From positions 1-26,694 of the IMG/VR virus record IMGVR_UViG_3300010883_000360: a stretch of 26,694 bases of DNA; one strand, 5' to 3'. The notes under the pieces are model-generated. The model made no database searches and was not told where the DNA came from. It saw only the letters and a program-made list of their open reading frames with translations. The position numbers were made by a program, and so were the translations under genes. The stretch comes from a virus. Position 1 is the stretch's first letter. The number at the start of each line of letters is the position of its first letter. This document shows positions 9,023-17,679 of this stretch, piece by piece.

Positions 9023-12000
9023 TTATTTAAAATAAATAGGGCCGGCAAACCCATTCCTATCGGTCCCATAAAGGTTCGTCTTGGAGCGGATTAGATCCGC
9101 CCGTATTCCTAGCTCGGTTGTTTTAATGTGTAAATATTTATTCATTAAATAGCCAGTCACACACACCCTTTCCGACTCAGTCAAAGTCCTGCTATATATT
9201 AAAATCTCTGCTATAGCTCCATGAAAACCAACTTGTTGGTTGGCGTCAATTTGGCTTGCTCCTATAATCGGGGCAGACATAAAATTAAAAGTTTTGCCAG
9301 CGAAAACCTCCTGCCCCATAGGTTTTCCCTCGTTTCTGGTGCGATAAATAAGGGCCTGTTGTGTGCTCGTAGCCCTTAAGTTATAAGACCATGCTCGATA
9401 TACAGGCAATTTATCCGTATTATCGAACATAGCCCAATCTCTAAACTGAAACATATCGGTTCCTTTTAAACCCATAGTTTCCTGAACAAGGTTTGTATCG
9501 CGACCGTAATATTGAGAGATATGCCGACTACTAAGATCAGAAAAACGCGTAAAACCGGTTTTATATGTAGGAGTTAAATTTCCTTTGCCCCCCGCAAAAA
9601 CAAGCCCAGAGCCGCCAGTTTCTTCAACACCGCTCCACTTATCCGCGTAGAGCATATAAAAAATTTCAAAACCCCTCATTGTAGAAGAAAGCTTTGTCCA
9701 CCCTTTGGTGCCTTTGGTGATTGTTGTTGCTGCCTCTGCTCCTGCGGTATAAAGCTTACCAGTTAAAGTCACCTGTGACACAGAAGCTGTGGCGGCACCA
9801 CTCAAAATAAATTTGCTTGTTGTTGGGGTCTCGCTGCCTTTCTCGAAATAAATAGCCGTACCGCTGGCTAACCCAATACCCAAAGAAGCCACCTTTAGAG
9901 AGGTTGCCCCCGTGGTGGCGTTTTCGTCCACTGTTATGTCGTTTGCTGTAGCTCCCACTAACTCAAAATAATCTGCTGCATTAGCCGCAGTGGGATAAAA
10001 ATAAACATAATTTTTAGAATTAAAATATTCGTCAGTCAACGGCGAAGGGTTCGTTGTCCCAGCGCCCGGCTGCGACGTATGGGCAGCCGTCGCCGCAAAA
10101 AATGTAGGCCTTGAAGCTGCGGCAGTTTGTTCCAAATAAACATTGGTAGGATCGTTTTTAGACTTCCATGTTTTTATAGCGGTGTTATTAGCGATTGTAC
10201 TGCCTGCGCTATCTAAAATATTAGAAGTGTCTTGAGCATCAAACTGCGCCACCAACCCCTCTATATTCGAGGGATCAAAGAATCTAGGTCCAATAAACAA
10301 CATCTTGTCTCGAAAATTTGTTGGTGTGTAATGAGCTGTACCGCTATAATCAAGAATACGAATAGCCTTACCCGGTACCCCTCCAAGCCTTCCCCCTGAA
10401 TTACCTTTGTCAATGGTAAATGGATCGTCTGCTTCTACTTCATCTTGTTGGCCCGTTCCCCCAATACCCCCAAAAACAGAACCGCTGCCCCCGTAAGTGT
10501 TATTCTGAGATGAACCAACGCTGTGTCCGGCCCCAAACGCTTTCAATGTTCCATTGCTTATATCAAGGGGTTCAATTGCAAGCGTTGAATCAACGCCATT
10601 CTTCGCTTCTAGTTTTACTCTTTTTCCACCCTTGGAAAGGATGGGTGGGATCACTATACTGTTACTGAAACCCTGCCCCCCTCCACCCGCACCACCGTAA
10701 TGCGGCCCCACAAGGCTACCTGCCAGCGTTACAGCCAATCTTCCAGCTTTATGAGTGGTTTTCGCGCCATTCCCTAAAAAAGTATTAGGGTTGAGTCCAC
10801 CGGACTGTACAGATAACCCTATATTTGTGAATAGTAGCTCATCGATTGGCGGCATACCCCCCGAATATTGATTCCTAATAGTTTGACGCCAATCTTGTGA
10901 GGCTGAACCAGTCCTTGAAGTACCTGTAGTCACACTTCCGGAACCCCCTTTGACACTCAATTTAAATGACTGCTCCGAATTAAGTCGGTCACCAGCGCCT
11001 CCTCCTCCTCCTCCTGCTAAAATCTGAGCTGAATAATCTTTTTGTATCTCAAACTTGGCGATGTCTTTATGGGTAATCCGTACAGCATCGCCGCCCCTTT
11101 TGCCTTCTGAGGGATCTATAGATTCGCCTACATAATATGCTCTTTCAGGCGAGTCTTCGCTTGGCTTATCGGTCGTAATATAAGTAAAGCCCGCATTACC
11201 CCCGTCTCCACCTTTACCCACAATAGCAGAACCCTCTTTCATAATGAGAAGAGTGGGGGTTTCTTTTATGGGTTTTGTAGCATGGGTGGGGCCAACCCCC
11301 GTTAACAATTGATAGCCGTTTTCGATAGCGCCTAAACTGGTATTACAAGTACCCACAGTTGCGGCTGCTAACGTAGAGACTACCACAGCGGTCCCGGCGA
11401 CAGATGTATCTCCCGCGCTGGCATCAGCGCTTAACGTAAAAGTATCGTTTCCAAAATAAACAATATCCCCGTCTTCAAGAAGGGTCGTCACAGGATCGAT
11501 AGACATAGTGGATGCCCCGTTTGCCAAAGTACTGCTTAGGGTCACGCTCATATCTTGGGTTGTTGTAACCGCCCCAACAACATGACTGCTTCGTACTACA
11601 TATTGAACCCCTGTAAAATTCTCCGCATATATGCCTGTAGCAGGAGAAGTAGTATCCACTCCTCCCTCTTGTTTAACCATATTTCTATTTACTAGTTCCG
11701 CATCAAATTTACCGCTCAAATTGACGTTTGTTTCCCCATCATCCAAATATATCACCAAGGGCTGTTTGGGCCCTGTAGGAATTTTAATACGATCCTGCGT
11801 ATAAGTAGCAGATCCTGCAGTTAACCCTGTTTCGACATCTTCAGACACTATTTGCTTAAGGTCATTGGTTCCGCTAGCATACACCCACATAGAATTATGC
11901 CCTGCACCTCCCGCGACGCCTTGAAGTTCTGCTCTCATTCTATAATAGTAATCTTTATTAAACCCAAGAAAGCCAGTGTGCATATAAGTACTGGGTTGGC

Positions 12001-14179
12001 GTACTCCAGTATTTATCGGATCGTCTAAATCTATAAGGCTCGGTGGGACCATTGCTCCGGTATACAAATTGGTCCCCACGGTGGCGCCTTGGTAAGAATC
12101 AGTAATATAACGATAATTTACATTATCATAATCAACGCCAGTCCAGTTACTATTATCTTCTGAGTTCTCTATGCTGTATCGGGTCGTATAGTATCCGCTT
12201 TCAGGTACGCGCCATGTCAAAAAATTCCTCGGATACCCCGAGCTTGTGTCATAAATCCCTGTTTTTATTAAAAATTTCTCTGGGCTTCCCGGGTTATCAT
12301 CTACAATCCCTCTGAACGGATTCCCGGCTCCAAGCCCCGTCACATATCCTGTAATTCCTAGTGTAATTGGGCCGCTAATATCTGCCACCCCATCTGTCTG
12401 GCTGACACTAGTAATAGAAAGAGAGGTGGTATAAATCCCGTTATTAAACGGTCCGGTACCAGCCACAGGCCCTGAGAGATTATCCAGCATCCCATTAAAA
12501 TAAAACGGAATAAAAGCATTTTTGCCGGGAGGAATTGGTATAGGTTTATTGATGCCGCTAGGAAATTCAAAAGCCTTAAAGGCATCGTTGCGCTCTATTC
12601 GTGTTTCAAGGGAGTATCGACCGCTGTTAGTCAAATAAAATCCTGTCCGCATGGAAAATCCCGTTACAACGTATGTGGATAAACCCGTATTCGATACAAA
12701 CGAGGTATTCTCTGGCCTCTGCTGAGTGGAAACCGCCCCCGCACTCCCCAGCACAGGCCGGTTGACCACAGTAATTAAAGTATTGAACTGATCTTCAACT
12801 GTTAGGTAATCTACAGGAAACTCTAAAAATTCTACTGTTATATCGTTATTGTCTTTAAATTTTAATGAATGATTCCATCTCTGACAAATAAAAACCTTGT
12901 CGGAAAAATTATAAGGAGCTGGCAATGTAAACCTAATCAAATCAGTGCCTCTATGATGTTCCAGAAAATGGATAATGGCCTTGGCCTCCGTGTCTGTTCG
13001 TCCTGTCAGCTGAAGGGAAAAAGTCAACAGATTTTTGTTCAACCCATCCTTCATTCTAACATAAAAGTCGTTTTGGAGTTGAGGCTTTATAAAGCGAGGA
13101 TTTTGGCTAATATTTAACCCGGCTTCCACATCAAAATAAAAACGATCTTTGGTCCAAAGCGTCCCACCTCCACTTGGGCTATTATAATCGTCAGAACTTA
13201 CCCCTGTCGACGGGGCGTCTCCTGTGAAATAATACCATCCAGATTGTAACGGCGTCATTAACTGGGAGTCCGCGGCATTTGTCGATTCAAAAAAGACCGC
13301 ATCATGTTTATAGTAAGCTTCTCCGGTGGGATTATACCCTTGGCGCGTACCGCTCCACGGAATCGCAAAACCCTTCCAGTCCGTTAAGCTTTTGGTTTCG
13401 TTGAAAAAAGAAGTGGATACAGTATTAACATCTGGAGAGTCGTACTGGTGGTCAAAACTTTCTACAAAAAATCTTGCCTCAAGGTCGTACGGGTTAAACG
13501 GTGTCCATTTGATTCCGGTGTATCCCCCGCTTGGACGCTCCCCTTTGTTGAAAGAATCGTCTAAAAGGTGTAGCAACGCCTTGGTCTCCTTGTCTGTCCG
13601 TTTTTCAAATGAAACGTTAAACGTTGCCTTTAAAGCATTTTCACTTCGATTGAGAAAGTTAAAGTAGCCATCGCCATATTTTATTCCATAGTAGCTCGTA
13701 TCATAATTCACTGACGCCCCATAAGATGCCTCAAAATAAAAATCTTGAGTCCAATTGTTAGTCCCTTCAACTTTATAGGTTTCAGCACTACCCACCGCCT
13801 GAGATACGGTCACCGTCATCTGAGTAGCACTAGTAAACGCCGTTATTACCCCGGGACTAGCAGATCCTCCCGTAAAATAAAACGTCATACCGACCATCCA
13901 TGCTTCCCATGTTGTACCTACCCCCGTAACGGTGTTACCGCTTTGTGTTACGGTTCCTGTAGCATATGAAACTGGTGTCGCGGGAGTATTATCCACCCCC
14001 GCTACTTGAGTAGCATTGCCAGTATAATAATAATGACCTGATTGAGCTTCTGTACATGCGGTTTGCGTTGCACCTACATTATAACCACTAAAATAAACAA
14101 TATCATTTTTCTCATAAGTGGCCCCAATGGCAAATGGGTCTACACCTTGAATATTAGTTGCTCCAGAATTTAAAATCAT
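9023..14179 (-). CDS. Fusion of two gpM-like domains with a glycine-rich/LamG-like adhesin
   Basis: From ATG 14179 the protein is 1718 residues; this start overlaps the previous stop as ATGA, and the longer frame from 14284 would overlap that gene by 109 nt. Residues about 148-255 and 346-458 are two copies of a lambda gpM-like (minor tail) domain: copy 1 has YGIKYGDGYFNFLNRSEN and WTPFNPYDLEARF; copy 2 has FYVRMKDGLN, a FLEHHRGTDLIRFTLP segment and VFICQRWNHSL. Lambda gpM is only 109 residues. The middle is beta-rich, then glycine-rich at about 976-1276 (GGGGGGAG, GGAGGGG, GGDGG). Residues about 1296-1685 look like a concanavalin/LamG-type lectin, from IEGLVAQFDAQDTS and IKTWKS to IAEILIYSRTLTESERV and YLMNKY, with a beta insert at 1416-1480. 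The gene therefore probably makes both a tip component and a host-surface-binding arm. Confidence 0.8.
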   Translation of the reverse strand: MILNSGATNIQGVDPFAIGATYEKNDIVYFSGYNVGATQTACTEAQSGHYYYTGNATQVAGVDNTPATPVSYATGTVTQSGNTVTGVGTTWEAWMVGMTFYFTGGSASPGVITAFTSATQMTVTVSQAVGSAETYKVEGTNNWTQDFYFEASYGASVNYDTSYYGIKYGDGYFNFLNRSENALKATFNVSFEKRTDKETKALLHLLDDSFNKGERPSGGYTGIKWTPFNPYDLEARFFVESFDHQYDSPDVNTVSTSFFNETKSLTDWKGFAIPWSGTRQGYNPTGEAYYKHDAVFFESTNAADSQLMTPLQSGWYYFTGDAPSTGVSSDDYNSPSGGGTLWTKDRFYFDVEAGLNISQNPRFIKPQLQNDFYVRMKDGLNKNLLTFSLQLTGRTDTEAKAIIHFLEHHRGTDLIRFTLPAPYNFSDKVFICQRWNHSLKFKDNNDITVEFLEFPVDYLTVEDQFNTLITVVNRPVLGSAGAVSTQQRPENTSFVSNTGLSTYVVTGFSMRTGFYLTNSGRYSLETRIERNDAFKAFEFPSGINKPIPIPPGKNAFIPFYFNGMLDNLSGPVAGTGPFNNGIYTTSLSITSVSQTDGVADISGPITLGITGYVTGLGAGNPFRGIVDDNPGSPEKFLIKTGIYDTSSGYPRNFLTWRVPESGYYTTRYSIENSEDNSNWTGVDYDNVNYRYITDSYQGATVGTNLYTGAMVPPSLIDLDDPINTGVRQPSTYMHTGFLGFNKDYYYRMRAELQGVAGGAGHNSMWVYASGTNDLKQIVSEDVETGLTAGSATYTQDRIKIPTGPKQPLVIYLDDGETNVNLSGKFDAELVNRNMVKQEGGVDTTSPATGIYAENFTGVQYVVRSSHVVGAVTTTQDMSVTLSSTLANGASTMSIDPVTTLLEDGDIVYFGNDTFTLSADASAGDTSVAGTAVVVSTLAAATVGTCNTSLGAIENGYQLLTGVGPTHATKPIKETPTLLIMKEGSAIVGKGGDGGNAGFTYITTDKPSEDSPERAYYVGESIDPSEGKRGGDAVRITHKDIAKFEIQKDYSAQILAGGGGGGAGDRLNSEQSFKLSVKGGSGSVTTGTSRTGSASQDWRQTIRNQYSGGMPPIDELLFTNIGLSVQSGGLNPNTFLGNGAKTTHKAGRLAVTLAGSLVGPHYGGAGGGGQGFSNSIVIPPILSKGGKRVKLEAKNGVDSTLAIEPLDISNGTLKAFGAGHSVGSSQNNTYGGSGSVFGGIGGTGQQDEVEADDPFTIDKGNSGGRLGGVPGKAIRILDYSGTAHYTPTNFRDKMLFIGPRFFDPSNIEGLVAQFDAQDTSNILDSAGSTIANNTAIKTWKSKNDPTNVYLEQTAAASRPTFFAATAAHTSQPGAGTTNPSPLTDEYFNSKNYVYFYPTAANAADYFELVGATANDITVDENATTGATSLKVASLGIGLASGTAIYFEKGSETPTTSKFILSGAATASVSQVTLTGKLYTAGAEAATTITKGTKGWTKLSSTMRGFEIFYMLYADKWSGVEETGGSGLVFAGGKGNLTPTYKTGFTRFSDLSSRHISQYYGRDTNLVQETMGLKGTDMFQFRDWAMFDNTDKLPVYRAWSYNLRATSTQQALIYRTRNEGKPMGQEVFAGKTFNFMSAPIIGASQIDANQQVGFHGAIAEILIYSRTLTESERVCVTGYLMNKYLHIKTTELGIRADLIRSKTNLYGTDRNGFAGPIYFK

Positions 14180-14988
14180 ACCGTTCTTTTGCCTGTTAAA
14201 TATAGTTGAGACATACCAATTGAGCCTCTCATGTAACCATTGGTTCCTACTGAAATGTTTTGAGAAAAGGCTTGTCCAGTGCACCCGAAACGACCAATAG
14301 CTGTAGCACCTGCATCGGCGTATACATCGTGAATATAAATGTCCAAGGTAGCCTCGTAGCCTGTCGTGGTTAACACATCCCCCAAGTCTTCCCCTTCAAC
14401 GTTCATGTTGATTGTGACATTTTCCTTTGTCACCCTGATTGGAAGGCCGCTTCCAATCGGAACCACAGGGTGGCGTTCTGTCGTTACAGAATAACTAAAT
14501 CCTAACTTGCTATTGACGCCTATATCCGTACCAGCCATATAGGTACGAGCACCATGCCCAATTGCACGAGGCTCCTCCCGCGTACCTCTCATCGCACTAT
14601 CACTTTTACCTGATACCTCTGCGCTTAGTTCTCCATAAATATCTAAAGAAGATCGTACCGCAATAGGCTGAAAGGGACTTACCGAAAAAGAGAGACCCTT
14701 GATATATCCGCTACTAAATTCAATTCCGCCCAAACTGCCCTGCAACGGTTCGCCTGTCCATTCTACAGCAGTTAGAGGATTAAGAAAAGGGTGAAGTGCC
14801 CCCGTCAAATAATGAGTAAACTCTAATGTCCCCTTCAGAGGAGCAGTAGGAGCATACCTTATAACACTACCTGTAATATTTTCGATAGGAGCAACAGAAG
14901 CTTCAACGCCTAAGGTAGCATCCTCGGCAAAAATGCTTTTGCCTTCAATTTCCAATAACGCTTTTTCATATTTTATGAATTTAGCCAT
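14176..14988 (-). CDS. Tail-tube/Dit-like protein, second paralogue
   Basis: This 270-residue, beta-rich protein has no confident family match, but it shares spaced motifs with the 322-residue protein encoded at 16711-17679: APLKGTLEF, WTGEPLQGSL, an F-x-S-GYI strand, and a final G-x(2)-G-S-I-x-M strand. That pattern suggests the two are distant paralogues with the two-layer beta fold used by tail-tube and distal-tail ring proteins. The start is ATG 14988, two nt after the fibre-like gene, with only a weak TAAGA upstream. It ends in an ATGA overlap with the gpM-like fusion gene. Because it lies between the tape measure and the tip genes, a ring at the tube/tip junction is a reasonable inference. 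Confidence 0.6.
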   Translation of the reverse strand: MAKFIKYEKALLEIEGKSIFAEDATLGVEASVAPIENITGSVIRYAPTAPLKGTLEFTHYLTGALHPFLNPLTAVEWTGEPLQGSLGGIEFSSGYIKGLSFSVSPFQPIAVRSSLDIYGELSAEVSGKSDSAMRGTREEPRAIGHGARTYMAGTDIGVNSKLGFSYSVTTERHPVVPIGSGLPIRVTKENVTINMNVEGEDLGDVLTTTGYEATLDIYIHDVYADAGATAIGRFGCTGQAFSQNISVGTNGYMRGSIGMSQLYLTGKRTV

Positions 14989-14990
14989 TC

Positions 14991-16709
14991 TTAAGCTTTA
15001 TGCTTTGCGCCATATACGGACCAAGTCCATTTAACATTAGTTGCCTTTAGGTCTGGAGTACCGCTTGCTGTTTGAAAAGTCAGGACAAAGCTCCCCGTCG
15101 CCTTAGAACTTGCTTCGCCCCACATGACTTGACTATTGCCACCATCAAATCCACTAGCCATCACCGTGTAAGTGCTCGCATCGCCCGTAGCAGCCAAATT
15201 ATTTACAAAAGCAACAGTAACTATATTTGTACTCCCACCCATAGTCAGACTCGCAACATTATATTGGCCAGATCCGTCAATAGCGTTAGCAGGACCTGCT
15301 GCCCCATTACCCACCGCCGTACCAAATGCAGCTGGAGTGTTACTCGCATTAACACCACCTTTTGCGTTACCTGCGGTAGCCCCGTTTATATAAACAGTAT
15401 TGGTTTCTAGAGTACTATAAAAAACGTTATTATCAGGAGCGGTGATAGCTGTTCCCCCTAACGTCGTAATTCCAAAATATTCTACAGAAGTATCTTCAAA
15501 AGAACCAGCAAGCCAATTAAATTGATTAGCAGAAGCATAACCAATTGCCGCTGTATCATTATTAGCAGCGTTAGCTACCAATGCCATCCGCACGCCGCTC
15601 GCGCTGCTTGAGGCAATATAAGCTGCAGTTGTCTTAGTCGCTCTCGTATCACTGCTTTTATCATGCAAATTACCAATAGCTAAAGGATAAAGAAAATCTG
15701 GGGTAGTAGAGTCTTGCCAACTAGACCCTATGTTGATATACCCTGTGCCTTTGCTAACAACAATACCTTTGGCTTGATTCGGGCTATTATTAGTGTCCTT
15801 GATTTGCAAGTAGGTACCTGCTGCCGCCTCATTAATGAAAAAACAATCTGATAACTGAAAGCTTGAGTTTCCGCTCGTAGCATTGATTTTGACCATAGTG
15901 CCCGTACCTTCTACATGCAGGTTAGTATCCGGACTTTCAATTCCGATCCCTACTCGTCGAGTAGCTCCGTTTGCAAGCACTACTAAAGGAGATTTATAAG
16001 TGCCTCCGTTATCATAATAAAAATAAGTCTTTCGGCTGGAACTTGAGACATTTCTCATTATGTGCATAGCACTAGAAGATATGATTCCGGGCCCATTAGT
16101 ACCATCAGAATAAAGATAGACACTATAAGGACCTATAACAGGACCCGAACTATGCGTGCCTCCCATAAGACGAAAACTAGGGGTACTGCCAGCCGTCGCA
16201 TCACCCACCGTCAACATGGAAGAGGGGGCACTATTAGATATCCCCGTTTTACCATCCATTAAAATGGTCAAACGATGAGCCGTCTGAGTTTGATCGTATA
16301 TTGTAAAAGCATTATTGAGCCCACCATGAGTACCATAAATCTTAAACCGTTGAACATCGTTACGAAACTCCATATAAGGATAACTATCGCTAGCGGTAGC
16401 ATATAGCCTTAGGAGGGCTTGTGAGGCACTCGTAGGGGAAACTGTTGTCTTGATATCCAATTTAGAAGCAGGGCTTGTATTGCCTATGCCCACATTACCA
16501 CCGTCCTCAAGCGTAATACCTATATCTCCATCACCATCACCTAAAGATAAATTTCCTCCTGCAGCGCCTCCCATAAACACAGGGGCCTTATGAAGAGTAT
16601 TTGTTTGAATCTTCATAATCTGATTGCTGTTGCTCGCATCTGCTATAAAAAGCAAATCATCCACCGCAGGTGCGGCGCTCATCTCACTATAACTGCCAAT
16701 TTGTCCCAT
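14991..16709 (-). CDS. Fibre-like structural protein with GNVGIG motifs
   Basis: The 572-residue protein begins with a compact head-like segment (MGQIGSYSEMSAAPAVDDLLFIAD). It then shows three copies of a motif common in phage fibres: GNVGIGNTSPASKLDI (about 70-86), KTGISNSAPSSMLTV and RVGIGIESPDTNLHV. Each marks a short beta turn after which the chain continues in Ser/Thr/Gly-rich strands. No predicted catalytic site is visible. The C-terminal 120 residues are a Gly/Ala/Ser-rich beta region ending WTWSVYGAKHKA, possibly a capping domain. AAGGAA lies 8 nt before the ATG, one of the better ribosome sites here. It is unusual to find a fibre-type gene between two tube-like genes just after the tape measure; it may decorate the tail near the tip. 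Confidence 0.72.
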   Translation of the reverse strand: MGQIGSYSEMSAAPAVDDLLFIADASNSNQIMKIQTNTLHKAPVFMGGAAGGNLSLGDGDGDIGITLEDGGNVGIGNTSPASKLDIKTTVSPTSASQALLRLYATASDSYPYMEFRNDVQRFKIYGTHGGLNNAFTIYDQTQTAHRLTILMDGKTGISNSAPSSMLTVGDATAGSTPSFRLMGGTHSSGPVIGPYSVYLYSDGTNGPGIISSSAMHIMRNVSSSSRKTYFYYDNGGTYKSPLVVLANGATRRVGIGIESPDTNLHVEGTGTMVKINATSGNSSFQLSDCFFINEAAAGTYLQIKDTNNSPNQAKGIVVSKGTGYINIGSSWQDSTTPDFLYPLAIGNLHDKSSDTRATKTTAAYIASSSASGVRMALVANAANNDTAAIGYASANQFNWLAGSFEDTSVEYFGITTLGGTAITAPDNNVFYSTLETNTVYINGATAGNAKGGVNASNTPAAFGTAVGNGAAGPANAIDGSGQYNVASLTMGGSTNIVTVAFVNNLAATGDASTYTVMASGFDGGNSQVMWGEASSKATGSFVLTFQTASGTPDLKATNVKWTWSVYGAKHKA

Positions 16710-16710
16710 A

Positions 16711-17679
16711 TTAAAGTTCCTTATTTAAAAAGTCTACGAATTCTAGATTTACACTTAACACACCATCAATGGATGTATTTATGTTTTCCGATATCAGCTG
16801 TCCCGTCACGCTTCTGAAATTATATAATGTACGGCGTCCATTATCTAACAAATCTTCAGGAACATGGTCTTTCAGCGCATCTCCTACATTGTCCTTGAGT
16901 GGCTGAATCCCATTTGTGCTTTTATTAATTTTTAATTGTATTGTTTCATAATGACCACTTCGTATCGTATCCATAATATTGGCCGTTTCGAAATCGTCAA
17001 CTTCTACTGTAAAATTTGTTCTTACTTCTATAGGGTAATTTGTAAGCACCTCAGTTGGCACAAAGCCAGCGCCTCCTGTTAAGTCTGATGCCGTTTTCTG
17101 GGAAAGATCATAAACAGGGTCTCTTTGAACTGTGTAGCTTTGTGCCGCCTGTACCACCCTGTTTGTTCCAGACTGATTTAAGCCACATTCAATAGACCCC
17201 TGATTAGCAAATGCAAAATATTTTTTTTGAAAATCAACATCAGAATTAGGCGCTTGACCAGAACAATCTAAATCCCCTTCCCTAATACCGCTCCCAAACC
17301 GCCCAAAACTAACAAAAGAACAATCTACTGTAGGCACATCTCCAATAGCGCAGTTCACACTATAGTCGGTCAAATAGCCCGTATTAAAACCTAACACCTT
17401 CTCTCCTCCTCCATCTAACTCAGTGTCATATATTAAAGTGCCTGAAAGTGGGGACTCTCCCGTAAATCTTAAAATAGGGTCATCATACAAAATATCTCTA
17501 GCAAAAGACATGGTTCCCTGCAGTGGACCAGCATAAATGTTTCGCACAAACCCGACCCCTAAGGCATCTACCCTTTGTTCGGGAACGCTGTAACCTGCAC
17601 TAATATCACGAATACCAGACAATCCCGTACCGTTTACAAAAAATTGTTGTTCATAGCTTGGTACTGCGTTTTTTGCCAT
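16711..17679 (-). CDS. Tail-tube/Dit-like protein, first paralogue
   Basis: This 322-residue, beta-rich protein follows the tape measure gene with a TAATG stop/start overlap. A good ribosome site (AGGAG about 6 nt before ATG) lies inside the end of the tape measure gene. Conserved-looking segments are GPLQGTMSFARDIL, LRFTGESPLSGTL, GFNTGYLTDYSV and CAIGDVP, then a C-terminal half with VRTNFTVEVDD and a final GVLSVNLEFVDFL strand. The spacing of the first motifs matches the 270-residue protein two genes on, so the pair looks paralogous. In many phages the ring that joins tube and tip (distal tail protein) follows the tape measure gene, which fits this position. A major tube role cannot be excluded because no other tube gene is visible in the window. 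Confidence 0.62.
   Translation of the reverse strand: MAKNAVPSYEQQFFVNGTGLSGIRDISAGYSVPEQRVDALGVGFVRNIYAGPLQGTMSFARDILYDDPILRFTGESPLSGTLIYDTELDGGGEKVLGFNTGYLTDYSVNCAIGDVPTVDCSFVSFGRFGSGIREGDLDCSGQAPNSDVDFQKKYFAFANQGSIECGLNQSGTNRVVQAAQSYTVQRDPVYDLSQKTASDLTGGAGFVPTEVLTNYPIEVRTNFTVEVDDFETANIMDTIRSGHYETIQLKINKSTNGIQPLKDNVGDALKDHVPEDLLDNGRRTLYNFRSVTGQLISENINTSIDGVLSVNLEFVDFLNKEL

Noticed and set aside
9023-14179. Diversity-generating retroelement target in the adhesin
   Set aside because: No reverse transcriptase, no template repeat and no adenine-biased repeat pair was seen in the window.
14180-14284. Longer N-terminus for the gpM-fusion protein starting at 14284
   Set aside because: It would overlap the previous gene by 109 nt and its sequence looks like an out-of-frame shadow; the ATG at 14179 gives a clean ATGA overlap.
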